A stretch of DNA of 15,263 bases from an uncultured Clostridia bacterium. GTDB taxonomy: Bacteria; Bacillota; Clostridia; Christensenellales; Borkfalkiaceae. Under the pieces are notes generated by a model that was not told the DNA's origin, did no database searches, and saw only the letters and a list, made by a program, of their open reading frames with translations. This document shows, in pieces, positions 7,301 to 15,075 of this stretch (position 1 is the first letter of the stretch; every line of letters begins with the position of its first letter). The position numbers and the translations under genes were made by a program. Location of the stretch: the NCBI GenBank assembly GCA_947630775.1, contig CANRIY010000027.1, positions 1-15,263 on the forward strand, written 5' to 3'.

Positions 7301-7953
7301 GGGCGATCGTAAACGACGCATACGACGCGTATGTACTGGCGATCGGGCAAAAGAACTTCGAAGCGATCGAAAAGGAATATGCGGCATTGCAGAGCGCGGT
7401 CGGCGCCTCGGACGGCGAGACGATGGAGACTCTGATCAGCCTCCTCGTACGCTTCAACGATGTTGCCAAGTGGCATACGGGGTGGGATTATTGGAATTCC
7501 ACGGCAAAAGCGGTGGCGTGGGGCTCCGCCCTTGACACGAGCGGGCTCCTTTCCCAGCTCACCAAAGAGGACTCCAAAGCGGCGCTCACGGCTTCGGTCA
7601 ATGCCGCCAAAAAATTGCGCACGGAGACGGCGGGCAAGATCGTGGAAAAATTCTCGGAACTGCTCAAGGGCGAGCTCACCGCGCTGAAGACGCAGGCCGA
7701 TCGGTGCAAGCAGGTGACGGGGAATAAGACGACGTACGATTTTGCACAGATGGGCAGCGACGCCGCCGCGCTGAACGGCACGCTTGCAAAGATGCAGGCG
7801 CTCCGTTTCCTCTTCACGAACACCACCCTTTCCGACGAAGCAAAGACGAACTTCTTCGGCGGAGACGCCGATCTGCAGACCTTTGCGATGACCGATCTCA
7901 AAAACTGCGAAAAGGCTCTCGCGACATATATCAAGAGCTTGCCCTCCGCATAA
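4399..7953 (+). CDS. Large lipoprotein of unknown function
   Basis: I do not recognise this 1184-residue protein. Residues 1-26 are a lipoprotein signal peptide with lipobox VAAC and Cys27. Residues about 50-275 look like a beta-rich domain whose strands (LTFKTDW..SYTSTCSYD..SQTLTCTYSEVN) recall LolA/LppX-like lipoprotein folds; this is a resemblance only. Residues about 311-507 and 511-725 are diverged tandem copies of one unit: alternating hydrophobic strands, then xLxVxxxDGxLxLxxNNENG, then a helix of the KSYQGLIGLLGEKLG / EAYNGLVENLIAQA type. From about 745 to the end the chain is predicted helical and rich in Ala, Glu and Lys, with PDEVKALISNRSYLEE resembling the helical repeats of Gram-positive surface proteins. 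No transmembrane anchor, LPXTG or catalytic motif is seen. The start is fixed by AGGAGG five bases upstream. It has its own promoter and terminator. A binding or envelope-structural role is a guess. Confidence 0.9.
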   Translation: MRKIKRIAISLLAGACVLTAAAGVAACGEEDTLNVQSGTSTTLITDKAPTELTAENAIYAFLQKQTELQSYKITAKGTAIADFMGYKQEILNITYKNGEDYLNQAQSDSALVSMKHQSFSKGGKVVYRDSFDGEMSVADKDTYKQTYGFTADDVTLGGYIINGKTLRYATLEKTDGDSLTYYMRLAGDTSLESGATTESSTAAIRVQAKAYGSLDNLPTFSDIDIRLTFKTDWTPVSYTSTCSYDCKKMFDMNVSQTLTCTYSEVNQNVAIPDVVQFNQKLGSTPSEVHPGSGEEDPLMQIAAAFTNTLDENNTLSIPVSLGLNAFGAPLTLEGGLALKLRREALEKSDLSDAFSLRLDLDLSGVPLLSAAADTLTVRTADGMLLLMLNNRENGQDHFLLTYAASLEGLAASTDLSLGGLRESIAALVTVQKTGAGYTLTLKDEVLGELNKSYQGLIGLLGEKLGDTQGYISSVLGTTFTAAKLDLALGGSGGAQTLSGIALNVTGTPAENTTLGEKLDVSIDTKLLGGNIAEPLAGELQFRLDPAAILSGNLLKAVKAALHLDLSPAAGLFGTLQSLNIEQIPAFIPDSKSLDVYYTGDGTLTLAFNNENGLLIGVIDADLSGLSEKIPSEDGGEFPFAIDLCENGVGLILKESAVERLAEAYNGLVENLIAQATAALDEFMGKLAAGTLRGYLGANITGLQLVLGKDNGDLRLGLAVHGILQNAETEDRILGVTLTHREALTAAERDKLISDEAAKAAHEKLVKPTAYVEELQTLIDYIDVTESGKDGYIAKVNALKARIDAEPDEVKALISNRSYLEEKTLFMSQEGAKPLLLLLQDAYLGQVNSFKNKMAPGDDYASFSESQWTALNNVFDKGSAITLSDFKSVATPAVKDCKAMLDAIGQAHITAYTAARDAWEDAAARAFLEELNGLAAELESKSTTEDLQGLLTAFKAVQTEYQKIAEGKRAIVNDAYDAYVLAIGQKNFEAIEKEYAALQSAVGASDGETMETLISLLVRFNDVAKWHTGWDYWNSTAKAVAWGSALDTSGLLSQLTKEDSKAALTASVNAAKKLRTETAGKIVEKFSELLKGELTALKTQADRCKQVTGNKTTYDFAQMGSDAAALNGTLAKMQALRFLFTNTTLSDEAKTNFFGGDADLQTFAMTDLKNCEKALATYIKSLPSA

Positions 7954-7974
7954 GGAAAGGCAAAACAGATATGG

Positions 7975-8002
7975 AAAAAACGGCGGTTCCCCGCCGTTTT
8001 TT
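7975..8002. terminator. Bidirectional terminator
   Basis: A 12-bp perfect stem, AAAAAACGGCGG (7975-7986) with CCGCCGTTTTTT (7991-8002), and a 4-nt loop. The flanking A and T runs let it stop transcription from both the lipoprotein gene and the convergent response-regulator operon, whose stop codons lie 21 and 14 bp away. Confidence 0.93.
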
Positions 8003-8016
8003 CATAGATATGTCGG

Positions 8017-8661
8017 TCAACCGTTGATGGCCTGCTTCATGACTTCCGCCGCTTCGGTGCGGGATGCGGCGCCGAGTTTTTCGTAGATCGCCGAGATATA
8101 GTTCCGCGCCGTGCCGTCCGAAAGTTTCAGCGCCGAGGCGATCTGTTTGTTCGTGAATCCCTCGCAGATCATGAGCGCGATCTCCACTTCGCGGTCGGAA
8201 AGCCCGAACTTCCGCTTTAATTTATATTCCCTGTCGCTCGTCACCATGCGCGCGGCGTCGGCGATGCGCTTGGCGATCTTGGCGGGAAGGATGGTATCCC
8301 CCGCGTGGGCGTTTTTGATGGCGTCGATGAGCGCAGCCGCGGAGGTATCCTTCAACAGATATCCGCTCGCGCCGCCCTCGATCGCGCTCAGAATATATTC
8401 GCTGTCGTCAAACGTCGTGAGGACGACGACCTTCATCTCGGGGAATCTGCGCTTGATCTCCTGCGTGGCAATGACGCCGTTCATGCCGGGCATACGGATG
8501 TCCATGAGAATGACGTCGGGCCGCTCCCGCTCCGCAAGCTCGACCGCCTCCGCCCCGTTTGACGCAATGCCGACAACCTCGAGCTCCCCGCTCGAGGACA
8601 AAACGCTGCGGATCCCGTCCGCAAGGATCGCCTGATCGTCTGCCAGTAAAACTTTTATCAT
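8017..8661 (-). CDS. NarL/LuxR-family response regulator
   Basis: A 214-residue two-component DNA-binding regulator. The receiver domain (1-120) has the acidic pair Asp8/Asp9, the phosphorylated Asp54 in VILMDIRMPGMNG, a Thr at about 82-83 in VVLTTFDD, and Lys104 in GYLLKD. The C-terminal LuxR-type helix-turn-helix (about 150-210) contains LSDREVEIALMICEGFTNKQIA and LSDGTARNYISAIYEKL. The start is preceded by GGAAGGAG. Its ATG overlaps the TGA of the upstream kinase gene (ATGA at 8658-8661), so the pair is translationally coupled. In this family phosphorylation drives dimerisation and promoter binding. The target genes cannot be seen here, though the divergent control region at 9900-10080 is a natural candidate for autoregulation. 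Confidence 0.97.
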   Translation of the reverse strand: MIKVLLADDQAILADGIRSVLSSSGELEVVGIASNGAEAVELAERERPDVILMDIRMPGMNGVIATQEIKRRFPEMKVVVLTTFDDSEYILSAIEGGASGYLLKDTSAAALIDAIKNAHAGDTILPAKIAKRIADAARMVTSDREYKLKRKFGLSDREVEIALMICEGFTNKQIASALKLSDGTARNYISAIYEKLGAASRTEAAEVMKQAING

Positions 8662-9899
8662 TGTTTGTCTCCTTCCGCTTCATCCAAGGGAAGCGTCATA
8701 TGGATCTCAAATCCCTCTCCCTTCTCCGCTTCGAACCAGACATCGCCGCCGAGCGCCTTTGCGCGGGTGTGCATGCCCGAGAGTCCGAACCCCTCTTTGA
8801 GGTCGGCGAGGTCCATCCCGCAGCCGTTGTCCGAGAGGAGAAAGCTCACCCGTCCATCCTCTTTTCTGAGTTCAAACAGGAACGCGGTCGCGCCCCCATG
8901 CCTCAGGCCGTTCGAGATGCCCTCTTTTAAGGTATTGCAGATAAATCTGCGCTTCGCGTCGCAGAGATCGACGTCGTCCACGGACGTGCGGACGGCGATC
9001 CCCGTGCCCTCCGTGGATTCCTGCGCGATGGACAGAAGGCTCTCTTTGAGGGTCATGTTCTCCCTTGCGCCCGAAAGCAGATGGACGGATTCGCGGAGTT
9101 CGTCAAGCGCATGCTTCGCCTGCAGATTCGCCGCGGTGATCTTCCGTTTTGCGTCCTCGGGATCGGTATCGACGACGAGCCGCGCCGCTTCCGTCTGCAT
9201 GATGACGGTCGTGATGGAGTGCCCCGCCGTATCGTGGATGTCCTTTGCGATCCGCTGGCGCTCTTCGAGCACGGCGAGCGACTTATGTTCCTCGTTCAGC
9301 CGCTGGAGCTCCTTGTTCCTCTCGCTGAGTTCGTTCATCGTCTCGGCGATCTCCTTGTTCTTACGGTAGATCTGAATGGTGAAATTCACGATGAGGAAGT
9401 GCAGAGCGAGGATGATGAGGTCGTTGAAGGCACTGGCGACCACGGTGAGGACATTGAAGGTATCGCCGCGGAGAAAGTTCGAAACGATGAGCGTGATGAG
9501 GAAAATGGCGATGCTCGAGACCCCCATCGCGAGATTCCCCGAAAGGGACTCCTGACGGATATAGAATTCGGAAAGGATGATGATGTAGAAGGTCGAGATC
9601 AGCATCCCGTTCGTCACGATCGTGATGACGAGGAGCAGGAAGATATCGAGCGCGTAGAAAAAGATCCTGTGCGTATATTTTTTGATGGCCCAGATCTTGA
9701 CGGCGTTCTCCGCAAGCAGAATGACGACGGCGGGCAGCACGAAGTACCATGCGGGGAATCCCGCATAGCTCCCGTCCCAACTGTTTACGGTGACGATGAT
9801 CCCGATGAGCGCGAGCGAGCAAAAGACGATGCACTTTGCGATCCTTACGACAAGCGACCGCTGTGACAGGATATCGGGGAATACGATCTCTTTTTTCAT
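8658..9899 (-). CDS. Sensor histidine kinase, NarL/DesK-type (HisKA_3)
   Basis: A 413-residue membrane sensor kinase, partner of the regulator that follows. Residues about 15-180 contain about five to six hydrophobic membrane spans with only short loops outside, so a membrane or small-molecule signal is more likely than a large extracellular domain. A coiled-coil linker (about 180-215, NELSERNKELQRLNEEHK) leads to the HisKA_3 motif EERQRIAKDIHDTAGHS with the phosphorylated His222. The ATPase domain shows the N box (EGISNGLRHG, Asn330), DNGCGM (357-362) and GFGLSGM (370-376). I chose the ATG at 9899 because AGAGG lies seven bases upstream; an ATG at 9938 would precede the predicted RNA start, and the frame open to 10067 crosses the promoter. 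DesK- and LiaS-like kinases share this layout, but the stimulus is unknown. Confidence 0.95.
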   Translation of the reverse strand: MKKEIVFPDILSQRSLVVRIAKCIVFCSLALIGIIVTVNSWDGSYAGFPAWYFVLPAVVILLAENAVKIWAIKKYTHRIFFYALDIFLLLVITIVTNGMLISTFYIIILSEFYIRQESLSGNLAMGVSSIAIFLITLIVSNFLRGDTFNVLTVVASAFNDLIILALHFLIVNFTIQIYRKNKEIAETMNELSERNKELQRLNEEHKSLAVLEERQRIAKDIHDTAGHSITTVIMQTEAARLVVDTDPEDAKRKITAANLQAKHALDELRESVHLLSGARENMTLKESLLSIAQESTEGTGIAVRTSVDDVDLCDAKRRFICNTLKEGISNGLRHGGATAFLFELRKEDGRVSFLLSDNGCGMDLADLKEGFGLSGMHTRAKALGGDVWFEAEKGEGFEIHMTLPLDEAEGDKQ

Positions 9900-9936
9900 T
9901 GCGCCTCTTTTCGCGGCAATTTCCGCCTCTATGTCC

Positions 9937-9965
9937 ATTGTAACATAAATTTTACAACAATGCAA
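9937..9965 (-). promoter_or_regulatory. Promoter of the two-component operon
   Basis: On the minus strand TTGCAT (9960-9965), 17-bp spacer, TACAAT (9937-9942). Predicted RNA start near 9930, about 30 nt before the chosen kinase start. It supports the ATG at 9899. Confidence 0.68.
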
Positions 9966-9992
9966 AACCTTCAGGTGAAATTTTTGTATTTT

Positions 9993-10011
9993 TTTCGGTT
10001 CTCTCACGAAA
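9993..10011. promoter_or_regulatory. Possible operator between divergent promoters
   Basis: An inverted repeat TTTCG-N9-CGAAA sits between the two divergent -35 elements, ending 4 bp before the dipeptidase -35 box. Arms are only 5 bp, so chance is possible. It could bind the neighbouring response regulator. Confidence 0.25.
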
Positions 10012-10014
10012 GCC

Positions 10015-10043
10015 TTGACAACCGCCCGATTGTATGATACAAT
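10015..10043 (+). promoter_or_regulatory. Promoter of the dipeptidase gene
   Basis: Perfect TTGACA (10015-10020), 17-bp spacer (10021-10037) and TACAAT (10038-10043). Predicted RNA start near 10050, giving a leader of about 30 nt with GGAGA at 10071-10075. Confidence 0.8.
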
Positions 10044-10080
10044 ATCTTTTGGTTTGTACAATTCCATACGGGAGAAATTT

Positions 10081-11349
10081 ATGCCACACTACTTCGACGA
10101 AGCGGTTGAAAAAATCTGCGAGAGCATCCGCTTCGACTCATCTTTTGCACAACATACGGCAAAAATGCCCTTCGGAAAAGGCGCCTACGATTGTCTTGAT
10201 CACTTTCTTACTCTCGCGGAAGAACTCGGTTTCGAAACGCATAACTATGACGGCTATGCCGGAGAGGTCGTCTTCGGTCAGGGCGAACCCTTTGCGATCC
10301 TCTGCCATCTCGACGTCGTTCCCGCGGGGGACGGCTGGACGAAGGATCCCTTCGGCGGGGTCGTTCAGGACGGAAAGATCTGGGGGCGCGGCGCCATGGA
10401 CGACAAGGGTCCCGCGATCTGCGTGCTCTATGCGCTGAAATCCCTCAAAGATAAAGGCTTTGTCCCCTCCAGACAGATCCGCTTTATCGTCGGCTGCAAC
10501 GAAGAGAGCGGCTGGGGCTGTATCGAATACTATAACCGTGTTGCGGAGCTTCCAAAGACGGGGATCTCGCCCGACGCGGATTTCCCCGTCATCTATGCGG
10601 AAAAGGGGATCATGCAGGTAAGGCTCCATTACCCCCTTGCGAGCGCACCCTTCTTCTTTCTCGAAGGCGGTTCGGGCGCAAACATGGTCTGCGACACCTG
10701 CGAAGCGACCCCCCGCTCCCTCGGCACAAAGCGCATCCGCGCCTGCGGGCTCGAGATCAAGGGCAAAAAGATCGTCTCGCACGGCAAGAGCGCCCACGGT
10801 TCAACGCCCGAGCTCGGCGTCAACGCCATGCGTCCCATGCTCGAATATTTCGCGGCGCGGAACGAGACGATCAGAACGATCATTTCCGACTTGTTTGACG
10901 ACAAATACGGGCTCAAAAAGCTGCAGGACGAAACGGGGCATCTCACCCTCTCCCCCAACCTCATCAAGTATCGGAAGGGCGAGCTTCAGATCGTCTGTGA
11001 TATCCGTTATCCCGCTACCATGTCCGCAGACCTCATTCACGAAAAGCTCTCCCAGCTCGGCGTGAAGTACGAAACGGTCCACCACCAGCCTCCGCTCTTT
11101 CACGATAAGAACAGCGAGCTCGTCCAAACGCTTCTCTCCGTCTATGAGGAGTGCACGGGCGAAACGGCGGAGCCCATCGCGATCGGCGGCGGGACGTATG
11201 CGAGGGCGCTTGAAAACGGCGTCGCGTTCGGCCCCGAGATGAAGGGCGACGAAGCGGTCATTCATCAGGCCGACGAATATATTTCCCTCGACAGAGTGAA
11301 ATTGCTCCTTGAGATCTACGAAAAAGCCATCGAACGGCTGACAAAATAA
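10081..11349 (+). CDS. PepV-like M20 family dipeptidase
   Basis: A cytoplasmic zinc dipeptidase of the PepV/Sapep branch of family M20, cutting dipeptides in peptide turnover. Its 422 residues show the two-metal site: His76 in CHLDVVPAGDGW, Asp107 in GRGAMDDKGP, the catalytic Glu141 and metal Glu142 in GCNEESGWG, Asp165 or Asp167 in SPDADFPVIYAEKGI, and a late His396 in AVIHQADEY. The lid domain carries SHGKSAHGSTPELGVNAM (233-250). PepV itself is about 470 residues, so this copy is roughly 50 shorter, apparently in the central lid portion. I start at ATG 10081, with GGAGA five bases upstream; an upstream TTG at 10015 is inside the -35 box. It is divergent from the kinase operon and has its own terminator. 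Substrate range is inferred from the family only. Confidence 0.94.
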   Translation: MPHYFDEAVEKICESIRFDSSFAQHTAKMPFGKGAYDCLDHFLTLAEELGFETHNYDGYAGEVVFGQGEPFAILCHLDVVPAGDGWTKDPFGGVVQDGKIWGRGAMDDKGPAICVLYALKSLKDKGFVPSRQIRFIVGCNEESGWGCIEYYNRVAELPKTGISPDADFPVIYAEKGIMQVRLHYPLASAPFFFLEGGSGANMVCDTCEATPRSLGTKRIRACGLEIKGKKIVSHGKSAHGSTPELGVNAMRPMLEYFAARNETIRTIISDLFDDKYGLKKLQDETGHLTLSPNLIKYRKGELQIVCDIRYPATMSADLIHEKLSQLGVKYETVHHQPPLFHDKNSELVQTLLSVYEECTGETAEPIAIGGGTYARALENGVAFGPEMKGDEAVIHQADEYISLDRVKLLLEIYEKAIERLTK

Positions 11350-11356
11350 CAAAACG

Positions 11357-11386
11357 CCCGTCGGGATCCCTCCCGACGGGTTTTTT
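11357..11386 (+). terminator. Intrinsic terminator of the dipeptidase gene
   Basis: A perfect 10-bp stem (11357-11366 with 11371-11380), a 4-nt loop and TTTTTT, eight bases after the stop codon. Confidence 0.93.
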
Positions 11387-11398
11387 ATACTTTTTGCC

Positions 11399-11735
11399 TC
11401 CTTAGGGCCCCCTTTTAGGGACGCCAAGAGTGTCCCCATTCCGAGCCCCGCAAGGGGCGAGTGAATCCCCTCGTAAGTACGGACGTTTGTGGGTCTATGA
11501 GATCCGCTCGGCTTCGCCTCGGGATGAGGACTGCTCCCTTGCTGCCCCTTTTAGGGGAAGTACCCGCGCAGCGGGGGATAGGGTTTTAGAAACCCCTCAG
11601 TCGCGCAAGGGCGCGCGACAGCTCCCCTATAAGGGGCGCCAAGACACCCCCTCAGTCGCGCAAGGGCAACGCGCCAGCTCCCCCTCAAGGGGGAGCCAAG
11701 ACGACCCTTCGTTCGCCCCAAGGCGCGGGGCACGC
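11399..11735. repeat. Palindromic GC-rich repeat block C
   Basis: A non-coding mosaic of hairpins between the dipeptidase and ileS. From 11540 it reads CTTGCTGCCCCTTTTAGGGG, then a GGGTTTTAGAAACCCC hairpin. Two near-identical modules of about 51-54 bp follow in tandem (11593-11643 and 11647-11700), each going CCCCTCAGTCGCGCAAGGGC, CAGCTCCCC and its complement, then GCCAAG. The same series appears inverted at 15155-15263. The first part (11399-11535) holds weaker palindromes such as AGCCCCGCAAGGGGC and CTCGGCTTCGCCTCGGG. The hairpins just beyond the ileS stop could act as its transcription end on the minus strand, but there is no T-tract. No gene is seen here. Confidence 0.78.
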
Positions 11736-11746
11736 AGAGCGAATCC

Positions 11747-14700
11747 TTATATTTTAACCAGTGTCAATGTCACTTTGTCGCCGTTGATGTCCTGTTCCTT
11801 AGTGAAACCAACATTGCCGTCGAGCTGGGCGATCTTTTCGGCGAGCACGTCGGGGGCAAAGGCGCCCTTTTCGAGCATGCGCTTCGCTCTCCCTTCCGCC
11901 GCATAGTAGACGGCGATGCGGTCGGTGATCTCGAAGTCCGCCTCCTTTCTCATCGTCTGGATCTTGGAGACGAGTTCCCGTTCGCAACCCTCGTCGAGGA
12001 GCTCCTCGCTGAGCGCGGTATTGAGCGCAACGGTGAGCCCCCTGTCCTGCGCGACGGCGTACCCGCTCGCGGATTCGGTAAAGATCTGAAGATCTTCCTC
12101 GGTGAGCACGACTTCCCCGCCGAGGTCCACGGTGTACGTACCGCCGCCCTTCACCGCCTCGACGACCGCTTTTGTGTCGCAAGTCTTCAAAAATTCGCCG
12201 ATCTCTCTGAGTTTCTTCCCGTACTTCGGGCCGAGCGTGCGCATCTGCGGTTTGAGCGTATAGCGGATGAGCTCGTCCGATCCCGCGATCCGCGTCAGTT
12301 TTTTCACGTTGAGTTCATCGAGGGCGACCGCTTCCAGCTCCCCGTGCAGTCCGAGCGGCTTTTCGCTCGCGACGAGCATTTCCGAGAGCGGCTGTCTGTT
12401 CTTGATCCCGCTCGCATTTCTTGCGCTTCTGCCGAGCTCCACGATCCTGAGGACCTCGGACATGCCCCCCTCCAATTCCGCGTCGATCCATTCCTCGTCC
12501 GCCTTCGGATAGTCGCAAAGGTGCACGGATATGGGCGCGGCGGCATCAAATGCGGGCACCATGTTCAAATAGATCATCTCAGACATGAAGGGCGTGAAGG
12601 GTGCGAGCAATTTCGCAAGCGTCACGAGGACATGGTATAGCGTCGTGTACGCCGCCGCCTTATCTTCCGTCATTTCGCTGCCCCAATAGCGGTCACGCCC
12701 CCTGCGGACATACCAATTCGAAAGTTCGTCTACATATTCCTGAATGGCGCGCGCGCTGTCTGTAACGTTGTATTCTGAAAGAAGTCCGTCCACCTGTTTT
12801 ACGAGGGTATTGAGCCCCGAGAGCGCCCACTTGTCCATCAGCGAGAGCTTGCAAGTCTTGAGGTCGTACTTCGTCGGGTCATACCCGTCGATCTCCGCAT
12901 ACAGGCAGAAGAAGGCGTAGGTATTCCAGAGCGTTCCCTGAAACTTTCTCTGGACTTCGGAGACAGCTTCCTCGTAGAACCTCGAGGGGATCCACGGCGC
13001 GCTGTTCGTATAGAAATACCACCGCGTCGCATCCGCGCCCTGCTTGTTCAGAACCGTCCACGGGTCGACGACGTTGCCCTTGTGCTTGCTCATCTTGACG
13101 CCGTCCTTGTCGTTGACGTGCCCCAAAACGACGCAATTTTTGAAGGGAGCGCGGTCAAAGAGAATGGTCGAGATCGTGAGGAGGGTATAGAACCAGCCGC
13201 GCGTCTGGTCGACGGCTTCGGAGATGAAGTCGGCGGGGAAGGTCTCCTCGAAAAGATCCTTGTTTTCAAAGGGATAGTGGTACTGCGCAAACGGCATGGA
13301 GCCCGAATCGAACCAGCAGTCGATAACCTCGGGCGTGCGTGCCATTTTTCCGCCGCACTTTTGGCATTTGCAGAAGAATTTGTCCACATAGGGGCGGTGA
13401 AGCTCGGTATCGAGGGGTGCGCCCGTCTTGTCGTGAAGTTCCTGCCGCGAGCCGATGACTTCGATCGCGCCGCAGTCCTCGCAGATCCAGACGGGGAGCG
13501 GCGTCCCCCAGTAGCGGTCGCGAGAGAGCCCCCAGTCGATGACGTTTTCGAGGAAATTCCCCATTCTGCCGTCGCGGATGGTCTCGGGCATCCAGTTTAC
13601 GGACTTGTTTGCGGCGATCAACCTGTCTTTGACCTTGGTGACCTCGATAAACCAGCTCTTGCGGGCATAATAGAGCAGGGGCGTATCGCACCGCCAGCAG
13701 TGCGGATAGCTGTGCTCGAAGAGCAATTTTTTGAAGAGAAGCCCCTTCTCTTCGAGCATCTGCAAAATGGGCTTGTCCGCTTTCTTCGCAAAGAGGCCGC
13801 AAAGCTCGGGGCAGCGTTCGTCAAAGCATCCCCGCTCGTTGACGAGCTGCACGACGGGAAGGCCGTACTTTTTCCCCACTTTATAGTCGTCCTCGCCGAA
13901 TGCGGGCGCGATATGGACGACGCCCGTGCCGTCCGTCAGGGTGACATAGGTGTCGCAGACGACGTAGTAGGCCTTTTCTTTGAAGGTCCCCTGCGCCCAC
14001 GGAAAGAGCGGCTCGTACTCCGTGCCCTCGTATTCCTTCCCCTTGCGGCGGGAGAGGATCTCATAGGTTTCGAAGAAGGAGGGAACGAGCGCCTCGGCGA
14101 GGATATAATGCGCGCCGTCCGCTTCGATCTCCACATAATCCTCGTTGGGATTCATGCAGAGAGCGACGTTGGAGGGGAGCGTCCACGGCGTCGTCGTCCA
14201 TGCCAAAATGTAGGTATTCTCCCTGCCCTTTACCTTGAAACGGGCGACGGCGGAGGTCTCCTTGACGTCCTTATAGCCCTGCGCGACCTCGTGCGAGGAG
14301 AGCGCCGTTCCGCACCGCGGGCAGTAGGGAACGATCTTGTGTCCCTTGTATAAGAGCCCCTTCTTGTGGATCTCCTTGAGCGCCCACCAGACCGATTCGA
14401 TGTAATCGTCATGGTAGGTGACGTAGGGGTGCTCCATATCCACCCAGTAGCCGACGGCGTCCGACATCTTCTCCCACTCGTTCTGATACTTCCATACCGA
14501 CGATTTGCACATCTTGTTGAAGGGCTCGATCCCATAGTTTTCGATGTCCTTCTTGCCGTCAAGGCCGAGGGATTTTTCGATCTCGAGCTCGACGGGAAGC
14601 CCGTGCGTATCCCAGCCCGCCTTTCTGAGGACGTGCTTGCCCTTCATCGTCTGATACCGCGGGATCGCGTCCTTCATCACGCGGGTGAGGACATGCCCGA

Positions 14701-14866
14701 TGTGCGGCTTGCCGTTTGCCGTGGGGGGACCGTCGAAGAAGGAAAATTCCTCCTTTCCCTCGTTCTTTTCGATGGATCTTTCGAAGATCTTGTTTTCTTT
14801 CCAAAACTCGACGATCTCCTTCTCCCGTTCCACAAAATTCAGCGATGTGTCTACTTTCTTATACAT
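11747..14866 (-). CDS. ileS: Isoleucyl-tRNA synthetase, long clostridial type
   Basis: Charges tRNA-Ile with isoleucine in the cytoplasm; class I synthetase of 1039 residues. Visible parts: the ATP site HIGH (55-58, in TANGKPHIGHVLTR), the CP1 editing domain with WTTTPWTLPSN and GTGVVHIAPAFGEDDY, zinc-type cysteine clusters CPRCG, CEDCG and CKCQKCGG, the DCWFDSGS signature, and KMSKH (591-595, the family's KMSKS loop). An anticodon-binding helical domain and a C-terminal extension follow. Sequence and length fit the eukaryote-like IleRS2 group common in Clostridia, whose members are typically less sensitive to mupirocin; that property is inferred. The start at 14866 has AAGGAG six bases upstream (AAGGAGTCGAATATG). 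The frame stays open to 15241, but that part is repeat DNA. No T-box leader or promoter was found upstream. Confidence 0.98.
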   Translation of the reverse strand: MYKKVDTSLNFVEREKEIVEFWKENKIFERSIEKNEGKEEFSFFDGPPTANGKPHIGHVLTRVMKDAIPRYQTMKGKHVLRKAGWDTHGLPVELEIEKSLGLDGKKDIENYGIEPFNKMCKSSVWKYQNEWEKMSDAVGYWVDMEHPYVTYHDDYIESVWWALKEIHKKGLLYKGHKIVPYCPRCGTALSSHEVAQGYKDVKETSAVARFKVKGRENTYILAWTTTPWTLPSNVALCMNPNEDYVEIEADGAHYILAEALVPSFFETYEILSRRKGKEYEGTEYEPLFPWAQGTFKEKAYYVVCDTYVTLTDGTGVVHIAPAFGEDDYKVGKKYGLPVVQLVNERGCFDERCPELCGLFAKKADKPILQMLEEKGLLFKKLLFEHSYPHCWRCDTPLLYYARKSWFIEVTKVKDRLIAANKSVNWMPETIRDGRMGNFLENVIDWGLSRDRYWGTPLPVWICEDCGAIEVIGSRQELHDKTGAPLDTELHRPYVDKFFCKCQKCGGKMARTPEVIDCWFDSGSMPFAQYHYPFENKDLFEETFPADFISEAVDQTRGWFYTLLTISTILFDRAPFKNCVVLGHVNDKDGVKMSKHKGNVVDPWTVLNKQGADATRWYFYTNSAPWIPSRFYEEAVSEVQRKFQGTLWNTYAFFCLYAEIDGYDPTKYDLKTCKLSLMDKWALSGLNTLVKQVDGLLSEYNVTDSARAIQEYVDELSNWYVRRGRDRYWGSEMTEDKAAAYTTLYHVLVTLAKLLAPFTPFMSEMIYLNMVPAFDAAAPISVHLCDYPKADEEWIDAELEGGMSEVLRIVELGRSARNASGIKNRQPLSEMLVASEKPLGLHGELEAVALDELNVKKLTRIAGSDELIRYTLKPQMRTLGPKYGKKLREIGEFLKTCDTKAVVEAVKGGGTYTVDLGGEVVLTEEDLQIFTESASGYAVAQDRGLTVALNTALSEELLDEGCERELVSKIQTMRKEADFEITDRIAVYYAAEGRAKRMLEKGAFAPDVLAEKIAQLDGNVGFTKEQDINGDKVTLTLVKI

Positions 14867-14972
14867 ATTCGACTCCTTTTTGTTTTTGTTTCGCAAATTT
14901 CTTTGCTTGCCCCGTCCCTTCACACAAGGCGCCCCGCGGACGCGCTCGCGCGTCATTCTGCCCCGCGCGCGT

Positions 14973-15075
14973 TCTATTACACTAAGCGCGGCACGCCCCG
15001 TGCGCATTCTTATTACACTAAGCACGGCACGAGCGGGCACCGCCCGCGAAGTAGCGCCGTCCTTGGCGCGAAGTA
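14973..15075. repeat. Short direct repeats upstream of ileS
   Basis: Two 21-bp units reading TATTACACTAAGC[G/A]CGGCACG lie at 14973-14993 and 15009-15029, a 36-bp period. Just beyond, CGCGAAGTAGC occurs at 15043-15053 and 15065-15075, a 22-bp period. Both lie in the non-coding region before ileS. Function unknown. Only two units of each are present, so they do not form an array. Confidence 0.7.

Noticed and set aside
9900..10067. N-terminal extension of the sensor kinase to 10067 or 9938
   Set aside because: Both alternatives lie upstream of the predicted RNA start (about 9930). Only the ATG at 9899 has a ribosome binding site.
10015..10080. TTG start of the dipeptidase at 10015
   Set aside because: The TTG is part of the TTGACA -35 box, and the 22 extra codons do not resemble the family. 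ATG 10081 has GGAGA at the right distance.
13082..14353. A 423-codon open frame antisense to ileS
   Set aside because: Shadow of the strongly biased ileS codons; no domain, and fully inside a certain synthetase gene.
15032..15046. T-box-like GGGCGGTGCCCGC on the minus strand
   Set aside because: It is a simple GCGGG/CCCGC hairpin and lacks the conserved T-box bulge and flanking antiterminator and terminator pairing.
14973..15075. Possible CRISPR array
   Set aside because: Only two copies of each short repeat, with 15-bp or shorter spacers and no cas genes.
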